A stretch of 64,000 bases of DNA from Myotis daubentonii (lineage: Eukaryota > Chordata > Mammalia > Chiroptera > Vespertilionidae): positions 28,412,294 to 28,476,293 of the forward strand of contig NC_081844.1 of the NCBI RefSeq assembly GCF_963259705.1, read 5' to 3'. Positions 23,270 to 34,901 of this stretch are shown here, piece after piece (within the stretch, counting starts at the first letter, position 1; each line of letters starts with the position of its first letter). Below the pieces are notes generated by a model that was given only the letters and a program-made list of their open reading frames with translations, was not told the DNA's origin and did not search any database. Both the position numbers and the translations under genes were made by a program.

Positions 23270-25196
23270 TTTTTTTTTTTAAGTTTTTTTTTAAATTAAA
23301 TCTTTATTGTTCAGGTTATTACATTTGTTCCTCTTTCCCCCCCCCCCCCCCATAACTCCCCTCCTCCCAGTTCCCGCCCCACCCTCCGCCCTCACTCCCC
23401 ACCCACTGTCCTCATCCATAGGTGCACGATTTTTGTCCAGTCTCTTCCCACATCTCCCACACCCCTTTCCCCCCCAAGAATAGTCAGTCCATTCCCTTTC
23501 TATGTCCCTGATTCTATTATAATCAACAGTTCATTCTGTTCATCAGATTATTTATTCACTTGATTCTTAGATTCACTTGTTGATAGATGCATATTTGTTG
23601 TTCATAATTTGTATCTTTACCTTTTTCTTCCTCTTCCTCTTCTTAAAGGATACCTTTCAGCATTTCATATAATCCTGGTTTTGTGGTGATGAACTCCTTT
23701 AGCTTTTCCTTATCTGTGAAGCTCTTTATCTGACCTTCCGTTCTGAATGATAGCTTTGCTGGATAAAGTAATCTTGGTTGTAGGTTCTTGCTATTCATCA
23801 CTTTGAATATTTCTTGCCACTCCCTTCTGGCCTGCAAAGTTTCTGTTGAGAAATCAGCTGACAGTCGTATGGGTACTCCCTTGTAGGTAACTGACTTTCT
23901 TTCTCTTGCTGTTTTTAAGATTCTTTCTTTATCTTTTGCTCTTGGCATTTTAATTATGATGTGTCTTGGTGTGGTCCTCTTTGGATTCCTTTTGTTTGGG
24001 GTTCTCCGCGCTTCTTGGACCTGTAAGTCCATTTCTTTCACCAGGTGGGGGAAGTTTTCTGTCATTATTTCTTCAACTAGGTTTTCAATATCTTGCTCTC
24101 TCTCATCTTCTGGCACCCCTATAATTCTGATGTTGGTACGCTTGAAGCTGTCCCAGAGGCTCCTTACACTATCTTCGCATTTTTGGATTCTTTTTTCATT
24201 TTGCTTTTCCGGTTGGATGTTTTTTGCTTCCTCGCATTTCAAATCATTGACTTGATTCTTGCGCTCCTCTGGTCTGCTGTCGGGCATCTGTATAATATTC
24301 GTTATTTCAGTCCGTGTATGCTTAATTTCTAGTTGGTTCCCCAATATAAGATCGAGGGTCTTATTAGTTTTCATGTAGATCTCATTAAGTTTATTGGCAG
24401 CTTCTAAACAGTTCTTGAGAGACCTTAAAAGTGTGGTTCTGAACTCTATATCTTCCTTTGACAATTTTGTCCTGTTTCTTTGTCTCCGCATTTTGTTATG
24501 CTTCCTTGGTGCACCCCCTAGTGGTCTTTGTTCGCAGTCTTATAGTTAAATCTTGATTGTTGTAGCTAATTCCAGGGAGGGTTTGACCTCCAGGCCAAGT
24601 GGCTATGAGAATCAGCTGTGTCAGCAGTGAGAGAACTTCTGTCCTCTAGGGAGGTGCTAATCTAGCCTTTGCCTGAGGCTATCTGGCAAATGCCTCTGTG
24701 CAGGGCTTGGGCGGGGTGGGTGGCACAGGATCAACAGGGTGGGCAGGAGAGAGCAGTTATGGCGGCTCTCAGTCCTGTCCCCAGGGGCTCTGCCTCTCTG
24801 AGTCCCAGCACCCACTGCAAAGCTCGGAGAGAAAGCTGCACTCGCTCTGACCGAAGCCAGACAGTCCCACTTCTCCCGTTTGAGTCTGGGTCCCTAAAGA
24901 CTCGCCCGGATCTGGTGCTCAGAGTCTGCGACTCCCTCCCGATTGAAAACAACAACCGCGCCCTCCGCCGCCAGCCCGCTCCGCGCACTCCGCACCTCAG
25001 AATTTGACTTCAGCACTGCGCCTCCTCTGAGTGTCCGTGTGCGTTTCTCTTTCCTCCTAGTTGTAGGACTTCCACTCAGCCAGCGTTCCTGTGGTTCTGC
25101 GTGATGTCCCTTCCGTTTTTTGGTTTCACTTTTGAAGTAGTTGTTCAAAGCAGCAAACTCCGGCGTTAACCTATGCCGCCAACTTGGTTCTCCTGG
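23270..25196 (-). mobile_element. HAL1-C: ORF1-only LINE, complete, intact ORF1
   Basis: Minus-oriented twin of HAL1-B. The exact 15-bp duplication TGGATTTTTCATTTC is at 23255-23269 and 25197-25211. Layout: A-rich end, G-rich 3' UTR (C-rich here), intact 282-codon ORF1 (23643-24491), then a ~700 bp 5' UTR ending near the YY1-like box (mutated, GCCGCCAACTT). It shares the short 5' UTR and six-codon ORF1 deletion with B. Confidence 0.92.
23643..24491 (-). CDS. L1 ORF1p-like protein of HAL1-C (282 aa, intact)
   Basis: Nucleic-acid-binding LINE ORF1p, almost the same as the copy B protein. I count ten residue differences, including M12K, E14D and one F-to-V change in the E-N-L-F-E-E-I segment. 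The layout is the same: a short helical N-terminus, the RRM-like part with I-R-I-I-G-V-P-E, and a C-terminal domain ending M-L-K-G-I-L. No stop or frameshift is seen over 282 codons, which suggests recent insertion or little time to decay. It is a transposon protein; use by the host is not implied. Confidence 0.9.
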   Translation of the reverse strand: MRRQRNRTKLSKEDIEFRTTLLRSLKNCLEAANKLNEIYMKTNKTLDLILGNQLEIKHTRTEITNIIQMPDSRPEERKNQVNDLKCEEAKNIQPEKQNEKRIQKCEDSVRSLWDSFKRTNIRIIGVPEDEREQDIENLVEEIMTENFPHLVKEMDLQVQEARRTPNKRNPKRTTPRHIIIKMPRAKDKERILKTARERKSVTYKGVPIRLSADFSTETLQARREWQEIFKVMNSKNLQPRLLYPAKLSFRTEGQIKSFTDKEKLKEFITTKPGLYEMLKGIL

Positions 25197-25376
25197 TGGA
25201 TTTTTCATTTCAATTGAGTTGTATGTGTTCTTTATGTATATTTGTATTAAGCCCTTATCAGATATATGATTTGCAAATATTTTCTCCCATTTGGTGGGAA
25301 GCTCTTTTTATTCTGTTGATGTTTCCTTTGCCGTGCAGAGCCTTTTGGTTGAATGTGGGCTCATTTGTTTATTTTG

Positions 25377-25421
<45 letters not shown>

Positions 25422-25557
25422 GTTTGTTTGTTTTTTGTTTATCACCTTTATTTGGATCAACTTTTTATATAAGTTTTGGGAGAAGCTCTTCCATGGCTTC
25501 AACGTGTATGTTTTAGGGGAGAGGGTGAATGAGATACACTAAAAAGAGGAGGATCAG

Positions 25558-25768
25558 CCGAAACCGGTTTGGCTCAGTGGATAGAGCGTCGGCCTGCGGA
25601 CTGAAGGGTCCCAGGTTCGATTCCGGTCAAGGGCATGTACCTGGGTTACGGGCATATCCCCAGTGGGAGATGTGCAGGAGGCAGCTGATCGATGTTTCTC
25701 TCTCATCGATGTTTCTAACTCTCTATCCCTTTCCCTTCCTCTCTGTAAAAAATCAATAAAATATATTT
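25558..25768 (+). mobile_element. Ves SINE, full length
   Basis: A good example of the family: A box TTGGCTCAGTGG, B box GGTTCGATTCC, paired ATCGATGTTTCTCTCTC motifs, tail CAATAAAATATATTT. The 17-bp duplication with one mismatch is at 25541-25557 and 25769-25785. Confidence 0.96.
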
Positions 25769-25785
25769 AAAAAGAGAAGGATCAG

Positions 25786-26870
25786 TGTGAAGAACTATAG
25801 CTTCTGCTACTATATGTGGCCTCAAAGCCACAACTGATACTCAGTATCTCTCTCCTCTATCCATTCTCAATCCCCCTCACCCTTGAGTAATATCTCTGGA
25901 TGGCTTACCTGGTGGAGTGATCCTAACTCTCCTCCCAGAGGGTTCTGAGGTCCAGGGAAGTCAGATGACTCGCCTAAGATCATATACCCAGTAAGATTTA
26001 AAAAAAAGGGGGGGGGGGTTAATCCCCAGCACCCCGGCTCATGCCTTTTTAAAGTGAATAATTTCATAGTTCAACTAGTATTAAACATTTTGCAATTTAA
26101 CTAAAAATAACAGTGAATAGAAACAAAATTAAAGTTCTCCTTTTCATCTCTGAAAGTACAAATATTTTAAAACATAACAATAATCAAATTTGTCAAACTC
26201 ATCTGTGGTGGGAGAACACTTATTAACCCAGTTGCAGCCTAGAAAGAATAATCAGGAAAGAATGTGTTGTCTGTAAACATACAGTGCACATAGATGGGAA
26301 TTCATCAAAATGTAAATTGTGGTTATCCTTTGGGCTCCCTACCGTATCTCTCGTTATTTGTATTTTCCAAGTTTTCTAACATCATTATATATCACATTTT
26401 TTACCATCAAGCACTTAAAGGTGTTGTTTTAAATGTTTAGAAAAATTAAGAAAATAAATCTAATAAAAGAATGAGTCAGTAAATATTAAAAATAAAAACA
26501 TAAATCAATTAATTTTAAAAACAAGAAATATTTATATTAAGTATGATTGTATTGACTATACGTAGTTACAAAGTCAATAAAGTTATTATGGCAGTTATGA
26601 TATTAAATGATATTAAACACATGTCCACATAAGACTTTCTACTTTTTTATCATTTCCACTTCTCTCACTCATATATTTCTGCGTGATTCTTTTTTTTTTT
26701 TAATCATTGAACCATCTTTGGTCCCTGAAAATGTTTCATTGTGCCCACTGGCTTGTCCATACTCAGACACACCCTGCTTCATCTTCTCCACAAAAACATC
26801 CTCATTTACTAAGACACTCAGAGGGAAGAGCTCAGGTACATGTTGGTGCCTTACGCTGAAATCTAGGATA
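25786..26870. other. intergenic, MIR-like remnant only
   Basis: About 25935-26005 (minus) resembles a MIR core (AGTCAGATGACTCGCCTAAGATCA). A G run is at 26008-26019. The rest is AT-rich with nothing I can name. Confidence 0.45.
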
Positions 26871-26874
26871 GATA

Positions 26875-26884
26875 AAAGATAGAT

Positions 26885-26923
<39 letters not shown>

Positions 26924-26945
26924 GATAGATAGATAGATAGATAAG
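26875..26945 (+). repeat. (GATA)n microsatellite 1
   Basis: Tandem GATA/TAGA tetranucleotides with one GATGATA interruption. Confidence 0.97.
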
Positions 26946-27366
26946 CAGACAGAAAGATAGGGTGGAAGGCTATTCAATAACATGACTGTAGCTGGACCTG
27001 TATCTAGAATCTAGATCCAGCTAGATTCCGGACAGAACAGAGATTGCTTCCCATAAATCTTCTCAGAGACTGTCTGACCCTTCCCCTATGCCCCAGGAGT
27101 GCCATTTCCTGGAATAGGCTGTTGCCTCTCCCCAGGCAAGCATGTAAGGTTTTTTCTCCTTATCTGGGGCAGGCCATGCCTCAGTGCTCCGTCCATCTTG
27201 CCCGTCCTATATAACTCGGCATCTGCCATGTGGCATGGACGCTGTGCATGTTGCCGAGCTTCCGCACAAGACAAGCTTTATATGCAAACTCCCTTCATGA
27301 ACTCTCAATGTTTTGACAGAGTTGTCAGCCTTTCTCTGGTCTCACAGCCCTGGGAAATTTTATGTG

Positions 27367-27373
27367 ATTAGAT

Positions 27374-27420
<47 letters not shown>

Positions 27421-27430
27421 GTAGATAGAC
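27367..27430 (+). repeat. (GATA)n microsatellite 2
   Basis: A second GATA array about 430 bp after the first. Confidence 0.97.
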
Positions 27431-27689
27431 AGACATAAGATATACTACATATATTAACACTAAGCCATATGACAAATTTTTCTTGGAATATTAATTTTTT
27501 CTCTAAACAAAGTACCCTGGTGATAATCTGATGTCTCTTTGTCACTGAATACATCACCATCACTGGATGATAGGTAGAGCCTTGAGACTTTTGAACTATT
27601 CATGTTGGACATGGGAGAGGGACCAAGATGTTGAGAAGTTGAGGTCTCCAAGGAATAGGTAGAAGTAGAGCCCTAAGAAAACCTCGCAA

Positions 27690-28170
27690 TATTCCGGGTA
27701 AATATATTAGCAGTTGGCTATGCTGAAAATACTCCTCTCATATCATATTGTGATGGGCATGCACGCTTAGCGTCATATAGTGAAATGGGTATAGATATGT
27801 AACTTTTAGCTGACGTAAAGAAAATTTTGTTACTTCTTTGTACTCTATGTATCTTGATGTCAATCTGTACGCTCCAGCCAAGCGTTACACCTGTTTCTAC
27901 TAAACTTTCAAAGAGTAGGTAGTTTCCACTGGATTGTTCAAAGAATGGGTTGTGGTTAAAAGCTCCAGCCAGGTGTGACACCGCACTGGCCGCTGTCGAG
28001 CTTGTGACACCCTTTAAAAAGGCTATTAGAGAAAGGCTCGGGGCTGCAGCAGGGTGGGGCTCCCTGTGTGGAGGATCTGTTGCAGTCGCTGGCCAGCTTT
28101 CAATAAATCCTCGCTTGCTGCTAAGACCTAATTGGAGTTGGTGGTCATACTCTCGCAAACATTGGTCCAC
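27690..28170 (+). mobile_element. probable solo LTR of an endogenous retrovirus
   Basis: Promoter-like layout on the plus strand: TATA-like TTTAAAAAGGC near 28013, GC-rich R-like part, polyadenylation signal in TTTCAATAAATCC near 28100, and an end at CCACAACA near 28170. No viral coding region lies on either side. I could not fix the 5' end or a target duplication, so the assignment rests on the signal order only. Confidence 0.5.
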
Positions 28171-28599
28171 AACAATATCACAGATATATCACACTGAAAG
28201 ATTATGAATTGTGGCACTAATGGAATTCCTGGTATTCTACATTTAAAAAATAATTTATATGTGGACTTGAGTAACTAGCCAGGAAAGTCCAACATGTATT
28301 TGCCAGCTTTCTAGACTATTTTGATCTTATGATACCCTTATTCCACAATAGCCATATCAAAGGCAGAGTGAATATAGAGAATAATTTACCAGCTCTTAAA
28401 TATAGCAGCCTAAAAGGAACACATCAATTCCACTCATGTTTTATTGGGCAGATAAAAACATATTGCCACCTTACCCTTCAAGGAGAAAGGAAGTGCAATT
28501 CTGTTGGGTATCTAATAGGAGAGAATAATTAGAAATATTGCCAATCAGCAGTAAAATCTACCATAGAAATGTGCACAACATCAAAATCTATGTGGAAAA

Positions 28600-28850
28600 C
28601 TGTGAAGACTGTTAGATTAGACTATGGGCTCAGGGTTAGCGTTCTGGGTTTGAATCCTGCTTTTGCCACTGGGTCCCTCGTCTCTCTGTTACTTTGGGAA
28701 AGTTTTGTATTGTCTTTAGCTTTCTTAGAGTCTCATTTTTATCACCTCCAAAATGGGGACAGTAATTTTTCCTATTGAGAAGATTACATAAATAACAGAG
28801 AAAAATCAGCACATGCTTATCATATAATAAGCACTAACACATCAACTTTG
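28600..28850 (+). repeat. MIR SINE
   Basis: Full MIR order: GGGTTTGAATCCTGCTTTTGCC, GGGAAAGTTTTG, AAAATGGGGACAGTAAT, then a 3' end GCACATGCTTATCATATAATAAGCAC. Confidence 0.85.
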
Positions 28851-29301
28851 TTTTGATATGTATTTTAATTATACTTTATTAAAAAAACAGTAAAAAAAAC
28901 AACAACACTGTTGGTGATACATACAAATAACACAATTCACAATCAAACACATAGAAATAAAAGTGAGCAATCACTTTAAACTCTCTAGGCCAACATTTGA
29001 GATAACAAAGATACAGTAAATGCCTTAAATGCAAGTTTAGAACTCACGAGTGTGAAGGTAAGGAATAAGACCAAGGAGATAATTTTTGATAACCAACAGG
29101 ACAAAAAAGTCATCAAAGAAGTTACTCAGAGATTAGTTGTTTAAATGTGTGTAAAAAACTGAGAGAGAGCACATTCATAGGTCCTTAAGAACTGGATAAA
29201 AGAATAAGATCCTCTGAGATATTCAAGTGTAAGAACTTCGGAATAAAAGCGTTTGCCACTGGTACTCACAAACCTTCTCAGTCCCAGGACCAATAGATTT
29301 A
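28851..29301. other. 3' flank of OR-b, nothing recognised
   Basis: AT-rich DNA beyond the OR-b stop codon. It may include the OR-b 3' UTR; no gene or named repeat is seen. Confidence 0.4.
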
Positions 29302-30240
29302 TCACAGACAAGAGACTGCTCTGCTAAGAAGCCTTCCCAGGGCGCCCTTTACATCCTTGTTTCTCAGGCTGTAGATGAAGGGGTTCAGCATAGGGGTGAC
29401 CACAGTGTACATCACTGAGGCCACTGAGACTTCCTGGGAAGAGTGAGTCATCGAAGAAGTGAAGTAGACCCCAATGCCTGTCACATAAAATAAAGAAACG
29501 ACTGAGAGATGAGACCCACAGGTGGCAAATGCTTTTTGCCTTCCCTGCAATGAGGACATCTTCCTTATGGCTGAAGTAATTCTTGAGTAGGAGAACAGGA
29601 TCCCCAAAAGGGGGAACACACCCAGCACACCGGTCATAAAGTATAACAGTATGCTATTCAGGAAGGTATCAGAGCAGGCCAACTTGAGGATCTGTGTCAC
29701 CTCACAGAAGAAATGTGGAATTTCAAGATCCCTACAGAAATTCAGATGCATCATCAGAGAGATATGGAGGAGGGATGTCATGACACCAATGAACCAAGTA
29801 ATAAAAACTAGCAAGCCACAGAGACGAGGGTTCATGATGACCATGTAGTGCAGGGGCTGACAGATGGCCACATACCGGTCGTAGGCCATCATGGTCAGGA
29901 GTAGGGTGTCCAGGATAGGAAAAAACATGGAAAAATACACCTGAGTGAGGCAGTTCATGTAGGAAACGGCTTTGTTCTCTGTCTGGATGCTCACCAGCAT
30001 ATTGGGGACTATGGTGGTGCTGAAGCAGATGTCAACCAAGGACAGGTTGGAAAGGAAGAAGTACATGGGGGTGTGGAGGTGGGAGTCAAAGCTGATGATT
30101 AGGATGATGAGCAAGTTCCCAAGCACAGTAACCACGTACATGGAGAGGAACAGTCCAAAGATGAGGGGCTGCAGTTCTGGATCCTCAGAGAGTCCAAGGA
30201 GGGTGAACACTAAAATTCCTGTTTTGTTTCCTGCTTTCAT
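29302..30240 (-). CDS. OR-b: olfactory receptor, family 7-like, intact (312 aa)
   Basis: Odorant receptor GPCR of the olfactory cilia. The 312-residue frame has N-K-T glycosylation at 5-7, GN (41-42), [10 protein letters not shown] (58-67), [10 protein letters not shown] (118-127), a TM5 [14 protein letters not shown] in TM6 and [12 protein letters not shown] in TM7. I set the start at M-K-A-G-N-K-T (30238-30240). The open frame runs 32 codons further upstream to 30336, but a strong splice acceptor (TTTCTTCCTTCATAG, minus strand) lies 13 bases before this ATG at about 30253. The extra residues are therefore probably translated intron. The same acceptor-to-ATG spacing is seen in OR-a. No defect is seen. 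It is in the same orientation as OR-a, about 24 kb away. Confidence 0.94.
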   Translation of the reverse strand: MKAGNKTGILVFTLLGLSEDPELQPLIFGLFLSMYVVTVLGNLLIILIISFDSHLHTPMYFFLSNLSLVDICFSTTIVPNMLVSIQTENKAVSYMNCLTQVYFSMFFPILDTLLLTMMAYDRYVAICQPLHYMVIMNPRLCGLLVFITWFIGVMTSLLHISLMMHLNFCRDLEIPHFFCEVTQILKLACSDTFLNSILLYFMTGVLGVFPLLGILFSYSRITSAIRKMSSLQGRQKAFATCGSHLSVVSLFYVTGIGVYFTSSMTHSSQEVSVASVMYTVVTPMLNPFIYSLRNKDVKGALGRLLSRAVSCL

Positions 30241-30336
30241 GTGGCTGATATATCTATGAAGGAAGAAACCAGAACAACATGAATTAGCACAAACTGGCAC
30301 CCTCCACATACCAGAAATGTTGACGATGCCTTTCAC

Positions 30337-31150
30337 GGAAGTTATTGATAAAGACTGTCATTTTACCTAAGAGTCAGGTCTCTATTCACTTATAAATGGA
30401 ATCCTAAAAGATGGAGTCTCTTGTCCCACCCTCTCATCTTCAGTATCCATTTTATAACAATGAAACCAAAAGGGAATCCTACCACATAGAACTCCTGACC
30501 ACCCATCTTAAGGATCCATTTTATAACAACCCCGTCAGATGGTCATGAAGCTTCAAAATGGGACAAATCAACATCATGTACCTCCTGGTAGGAGGCACTA
30601 GAAAGGACTCAGTGCGACTACTGTGGGACTTTTGCCAAAGATACAGGACTTCAATCTCCAGGTTAAGGAGCATCAGACAACGCCAAAACGAGGGGCATTC
30701 AAATTCAAAGAAAGTCTAGGAACTGCTCTGGATGAAAGGTGCCTAAAGAGATGTTAACCAAATGTAACGTGTGATCTTGGATTTTCTTTTGCTATAGATG
30801 ACATTATTAGGATAATTGTCCAAATAGGACTGATGTCTGTAACTTTAATAACAGTATTATATCAATGTTAATTTTTTTTTAATTTCTTGATTTTGATCAT
30901 TGTACCGAGGTTGTGTGAGGAAAATGTCCTTGTTTTTTAGGGAATACCAATGATTTAGAGGTGCAACTTATTCTCAAATGGTTTGGGGGAAAAACTCATG
31001 CACACAGAAGGAAGACAGAGAAAACGGGATAAAGATAAAAGTTAAGGTGGTAAAAATGTTAACATTTGGGGGATCCAGCAAAGGATATACATAGGAACTA
31101 GTCTTTCAACTTTTCTTCAAACCTGAAATAATGTAAAAATTAAAAGGTAA
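30337..31150 (+). repeat. ancient mammalian repeat, family unresolved
   Basis: The stretch from about 30590 to 31150 (CCAGGTTAAGGAGCATCAGACAA ... TTGATTTTGATCATTGTACC ... GTTAACATTTGGGGGATCC ... ACTTTTCTTCAAACCTG) has the wording of an old, widespread mammalian LINE-type 3' end. I cannot name the family securely. The part nearest OR-b is its upstream flank. Confidence 0.45.
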
Positions 31151-31589
31151 AAACACTTTCACACAATGCCCAATAGTACTGGGTAGAAAAAAGAAAGAAA
31201 ATCCATCCAAGAAATGTCAGAAAGAGTCAGGCTTCAAAAATCACTGTAGCCGAGGTGGCCACTCACAGGTTTAGAGCCCACACTCACACTCACCTAGAAT
31301 CTCAGCCAGAGGAATGCAGTCTCAGTGGTCCTGATGGCACATACCCAGGCCCCAGGCAGAAGCAAACACACATATGCTCTGAAGGGTACTTTCAGCTGAA
31401 GACTTTTGCCTCAGTGTCTATGACTTTTCTTTCTTTTGACACCCTTTCCAGGTTTGCTAGTGCATGTGGGTTCCTTCTAACCTCCCAATCTTAAGCACAA
31501 CACTAGCCTTTCACTCTTGCAGTTCTAACACTTTTGCCTTCCTAGGAATCCTAAACATCCCCAGCCATGCTTATGTAAGTACTGCCCTC

Positions 31590-31800
31590 CCAGCTGGGTG
31601 CTCCTCCATGCCTTTGTCTTCCTGTGATTATTCTTATCCTTATCTCTTATCTGGAATATCACTTCCTCAAAGAAGCCTTCCTGAACCCTCCCTGCCCAGC
31701 AAGTGCAGTCCCCGTAGTTCATGCTTTTATAGCCTCCTAGACTCTAGAGTCTTCTTCATTGTCTAAGTCATTGTTGTGTTTTTGCATTTACTTATGAAAT
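31590..31800 (+). repeat. L2 LINE 3' fragment
   Basis: Wording typical of L2 3' ends: CTGGAATATCACTTCCTCAAAGAAGCCTTCCTGAACC, then a TTTGCATTTACTTAT-like stretch. Confidence 0.6.
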
Positions 31801-31818
31801 TATTTTATTAATATCTGT

Positions 31819-32018
31819 TCCTGCTCAGATGGCAAGGCTCAGTGGTTGAGCATCAATCTATGAACCAGGAGGTCACAGTTCCATTCCCATGCAGGGCAAA
31901 TGCCCATGGTGAGGTGTGCAGGAGGCAACCAATCAATGATTCTCTCTCATCATTGATGTTTCTCTCTCTCTCTCCCTCTCCTTCCTCTTTGAAATCAATA
32001 AAAATATATTTTTAAAAA
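31819..32018 (+). mobile_element. Ves-like SINE (older subfamily)
   Basis: Diverged A and B boxes (AAGGCTCAGTGG, AGTTCCATTCCC) and a tail in AAATCAATAAAAATATATTTTT. Flanks share only ATCTGT. Confidence 0.85.
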
Positions 32019-32814
32019 ATCTGTCCCTCCCACAACTGAAACCTAAGCTATGCATTTCAGCTCACATGTCATAAAATTTTCTGATCCTGGTAATCCAGTG
32101 GTTTGTTCTCAAAGAGCAGGAAAAGTTGAATGAAGGTTGAAACCAAGAGCAATGTATAATATAAACAAGAAATCTACAAGTTAATCTCACATTGACTACA
32201 GATGCAGCAAACTGAAAAAGGAGTAAGATGAAGCTATCTGCTTAATAGAGATAACATTCCCTTATGAATTAATGTTCATTTGAAAGGTATAAAAATATTT
32301 AATATTAGAAAGTCAGATAACAAAGTATTTGCATGAACAGACCAATGCAGAAATAATGATAGTTTCAATATAAATGTATGTAATAAAATTTAACAGTCAT
32401 TGAAGGGAAGGGAACAGTAAAATTTTAAGTATTAATCCAAGATCCATCATTAAACCCTAAAAACACAAAATAAACTCATAAGGAGAAATTATGCCTGTTA
32501 TAATTATTTAATATAGTACCTAATAATTCAAAAGAAATACTGTAAGACAAGAAAAGTAAATCATATACAATAGTTTAAAACCAAAAACAAAATTGGTCGC
32601 GATTAGCTGCTGATATGATTACCTACTTGGGAAGACTAAAGTCAACTTAAATACAATTAGAACTAATCAGTATCATCAGCTTTCTTTGTCCCTGCAAAGA
32701 ATCATTAGGAAAGGGGGGAAATAGGTCCATTCACAATTGCAATGACAACATAGATAACACGTGACACATTGTCAGCATTCAGCACACATTTGTTCAATCA
32801 AAGAGTGTAGCTAA
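32019..32814. other. intergenic, nothing recognised
   Basis: AT-rich host DNA without a supportable gene or repeat. Confidence 0.4.
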
Positions 32815-33040
32815 GCCCTGGCCAATGTGGCCCAGATGGCTGGGCATCATCCCATGCACCAGGAGGTTGCTGGATCGATTCCCAGCCTAGGGCACATGCC
32901 CAGGTTGGGGACTTTATCTCTGATGGGGGGTATGCAGGAGGCAGCAGATTGATGTTACAGTTCTCATAATGATGTTTCTCTCTCTTCTTCTCCCTTTCTA
33001 AAAAGTCAATACACTATTATTATTTTTTAAAAATAGTGTA
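32815..33040 (+). mobile_element. Ves-like SINE (older, diverged)
   Basis: GCCCTGGCCAATGTGGCCCAGA start, GGATCGATTCCCAG B-box region, CAGGAGGCAGCAGATTGATG body and A/T-rich tail. Confidence 0.8.
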
Positions 33041-33108
33041 TAGTATATAACCTCATAAAAACCAAAGGATGATGGGGCTGGGGAGGAGAAGCAGACACTT
33101 TGCTGGAG

Positions 33109-33293
33109 CAGAGGTTCTCCAATTATAGAAGGCATCAGAATCACCTGGAAGATCTGTCAGAACAGATTGTTGGGTCTCATTTCTGGAATTTCTGTCAGCA
33201 GGTCTTGGGCGGGCCTGAGACTCTGCATTTCCAGCAAGCTCCCCGGGGTGTGTTGATGCCACTGCTTCAGGCACCACACTTGGAGAAGGACTG
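33109..33293 (+). mobile_element. MER20 hAT-Charlie MITE
   Basis: Starts CAGAGGTTCTCCAAT, then GGCATCAGAATCACCTGGA, CTGAGACTCTGCATTTCCAG and ends CTTGGAGAAGGACTG. This is the order of the mammalian MER20 element. Confidence 0.85.
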
Positions 33294-33526
33294 TACCACA
33301 AGAAGACAGAAAGCTCTGAGCAGGGGGGTGGAAACTTTTTATACTGGAGATAATTCCTACTGACACTGAGCAAGTCACTGGTTCCAGAATGAGTTTCCAT
33401 CAAAGCTGGAGGTAACAGAGACAACAGAATCTAAAAAGATAGACATAGCCAGAAAAATAAATTCCAAAGATTAAAATAAAATTTCCATGGGACATCATCA
33501 ACCATGCTACCTCCTTCCCTCACCAC

Positions 33527-33705
33527 ATTTTATCTAATTTATTGATTTGAGAGAGAGAGAGAGAGACATCGATTTGTTGTTCTACTAATTTATGCATTTG
33601 CTGGTTGCTTCTTGCATGTGCCCTGACCAAAGATCAAGCTTGCAACCCTGGTGTATCAGGATGATGCTCTAAGTAACTGAGCTACCCGGCCAGGGACCCC
33701 TCACC
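33527..33705 (-). mobile_element. tRNA-derived SINE (Ves-like, old)
   Basis: The minus strand reads from the tRNA-like head (CCCTGGCCGGGTAGCTCAGT at about 33676-33697) to a tail with a GA-rich run. The B-box region is altered. Confidence 0.75.
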
Positions 33706-34162
33706 ACTTTTATAATACGTCTATTCATACGCCATACTCACTAGGCCAGGGGACTCACTCCACTGGCATTGCTTAAAGAAATATTTATACAAACTCTTTC
33801 ATCTCTGACTGTTGGATGCTGAAGACAGACTCACCCAGGGAATGAATGGTAGGGAGATAGAACTTGTCACAAAGTCATGTCTGTGAGAGGCACAAGTGTG
33901 GTCTTCCCCTGGTCAGGCCTCATTGAACTATGGGTGAGGATGCTAGGGAAGTATTTATGGTTTCTCAAGCCCCAAGAGAATGATTTTTCATCATTCCTCA
34001 TTAAATAAATTGTTCTTCTGATGTTCTACTCTTGAACTCACTCAGCTCCCTTGGGGTGCAGAGCAAATGGCAGAACTGAAAGCCTGTGCTTATTCTGTTT
34101 CCAGGAAGGCAGCTTTGGAGCCAGACGGACCCATACCACACCACCCCCACCTCCCCCTGACC

Positions 34163-34164
<2 letters not shown>

Positions 34165-34213
<49 letters not shown>
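34165..34213 (+). repeat. (CA)n microsatellite
   Basis: Uninterrupted CA repeats. They generate open frames on both strands that are not genes. Confidence 0.97.
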
Positions 34214-34215
<2 letters not shown>

Positions 34216-34503
34216 CTCTTTCCTCACTTTCATCATTGTTGATCTGGCTTTGAGAAAAAGAGATTCCCCCTCAGGAATGTGTCTGTGCTCCAAAGACCTA
34301 TCTCCCTGTAGCCACAGTACTTCGGGTCTCAAAGCAACACAGAAGAAAATGGAGATGCATCTCTCAGTGAATCCCTTGTGGAGATGGAGAAAGTTGTGTT
34401 TTAAGAGAGAGAGAATCAACCCTATAAAACGATGGTCTGAAGGCAAGTAAAATACAGGCTGAACAATAAGTCTAGGGTTTAGTGATATGAAAAAAAAATA
34501 CAG

Positions 34504-34746
34504 CAGAGATTTTCAACTTTTTTCATCTCATGGCACACAAACTAATAACTAAAATTCTGAGGCACACCAGAATTTTTGCTGATCTGACCAAAAAAATAGA
34601 TATAATTTTGATTCATTCACACCAATGAATGTGTTGGCTGTTGTCATTTTTTATTTGACAATCTAAGGGAAAAGAGGCTAGTGCCCTAAGTAGTCAGGTA
34701 TTGCATGTTTTCAAAATTCTTACAGCACACCAGTTCAAAATCTTTG
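34504..34746 (+). mobile_element. non-autonomous hAT element 2
   Basis: Imperfect terminal repeats: CAGAGATTTTCAAC at the left, GTTCAAAATCTTTG at the right. The flanking 8-mers AAATACAG and CAATAGAG agree at six of eight. The body has GGCACACAAACTAATAACTAA, common in Charlie-type MITEs. Confidence 0.7.
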
Positions 34747-34901
34747 CAATAGAGCAATTCTGGTAGAGTGATGGGGAATAGTTTACTTATGGAATGCCTG
34801 GGAGTGACTTAGCAATAAAGAAATTGACCTTGTGAGTGCAGAAAACTATCGAGAACATTGATTCTTGAAAAACACCTATACGTAATCTCAATAGTATAGT
34901 C

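Larger units (their letters stand above)
22204..25540 (-). mobile_element. second old antisense L1, 3' end, with nested HAL1-C
   Basis: L1 3' UTR and ORF2 C-terminal sequence in antisense: about 22220-22955, 23140-23255 and 25212-25530. It starts directly after the 5' end of the preceding L1. It holds a (TA)n array, another L1 tail (about 22958-23140) and HAL1-C (23270-25196). A (TG)n run lies at 25377-25420. Confidence 0.75.

Noticed and set aside
27099..27371. small gene or promoter between the GATA arrays (CCTATATAACTCGG)
   Set aside because: A TATA-like box alone; no exon, no conserved frame. It may be part of an LTR but the ends cannot be found.
30241..30336. N-terminal extension of OR-b by 32 residues
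   Set aside because: A splice acceptor separates it from the usual OR start, and no OR family has such an extension; likely intron.
34067..34450. 127-codon frame with a poly-(T-H) stretch
   Set aside because: Produced by the (CA)n microsatellite at 34165-34213.
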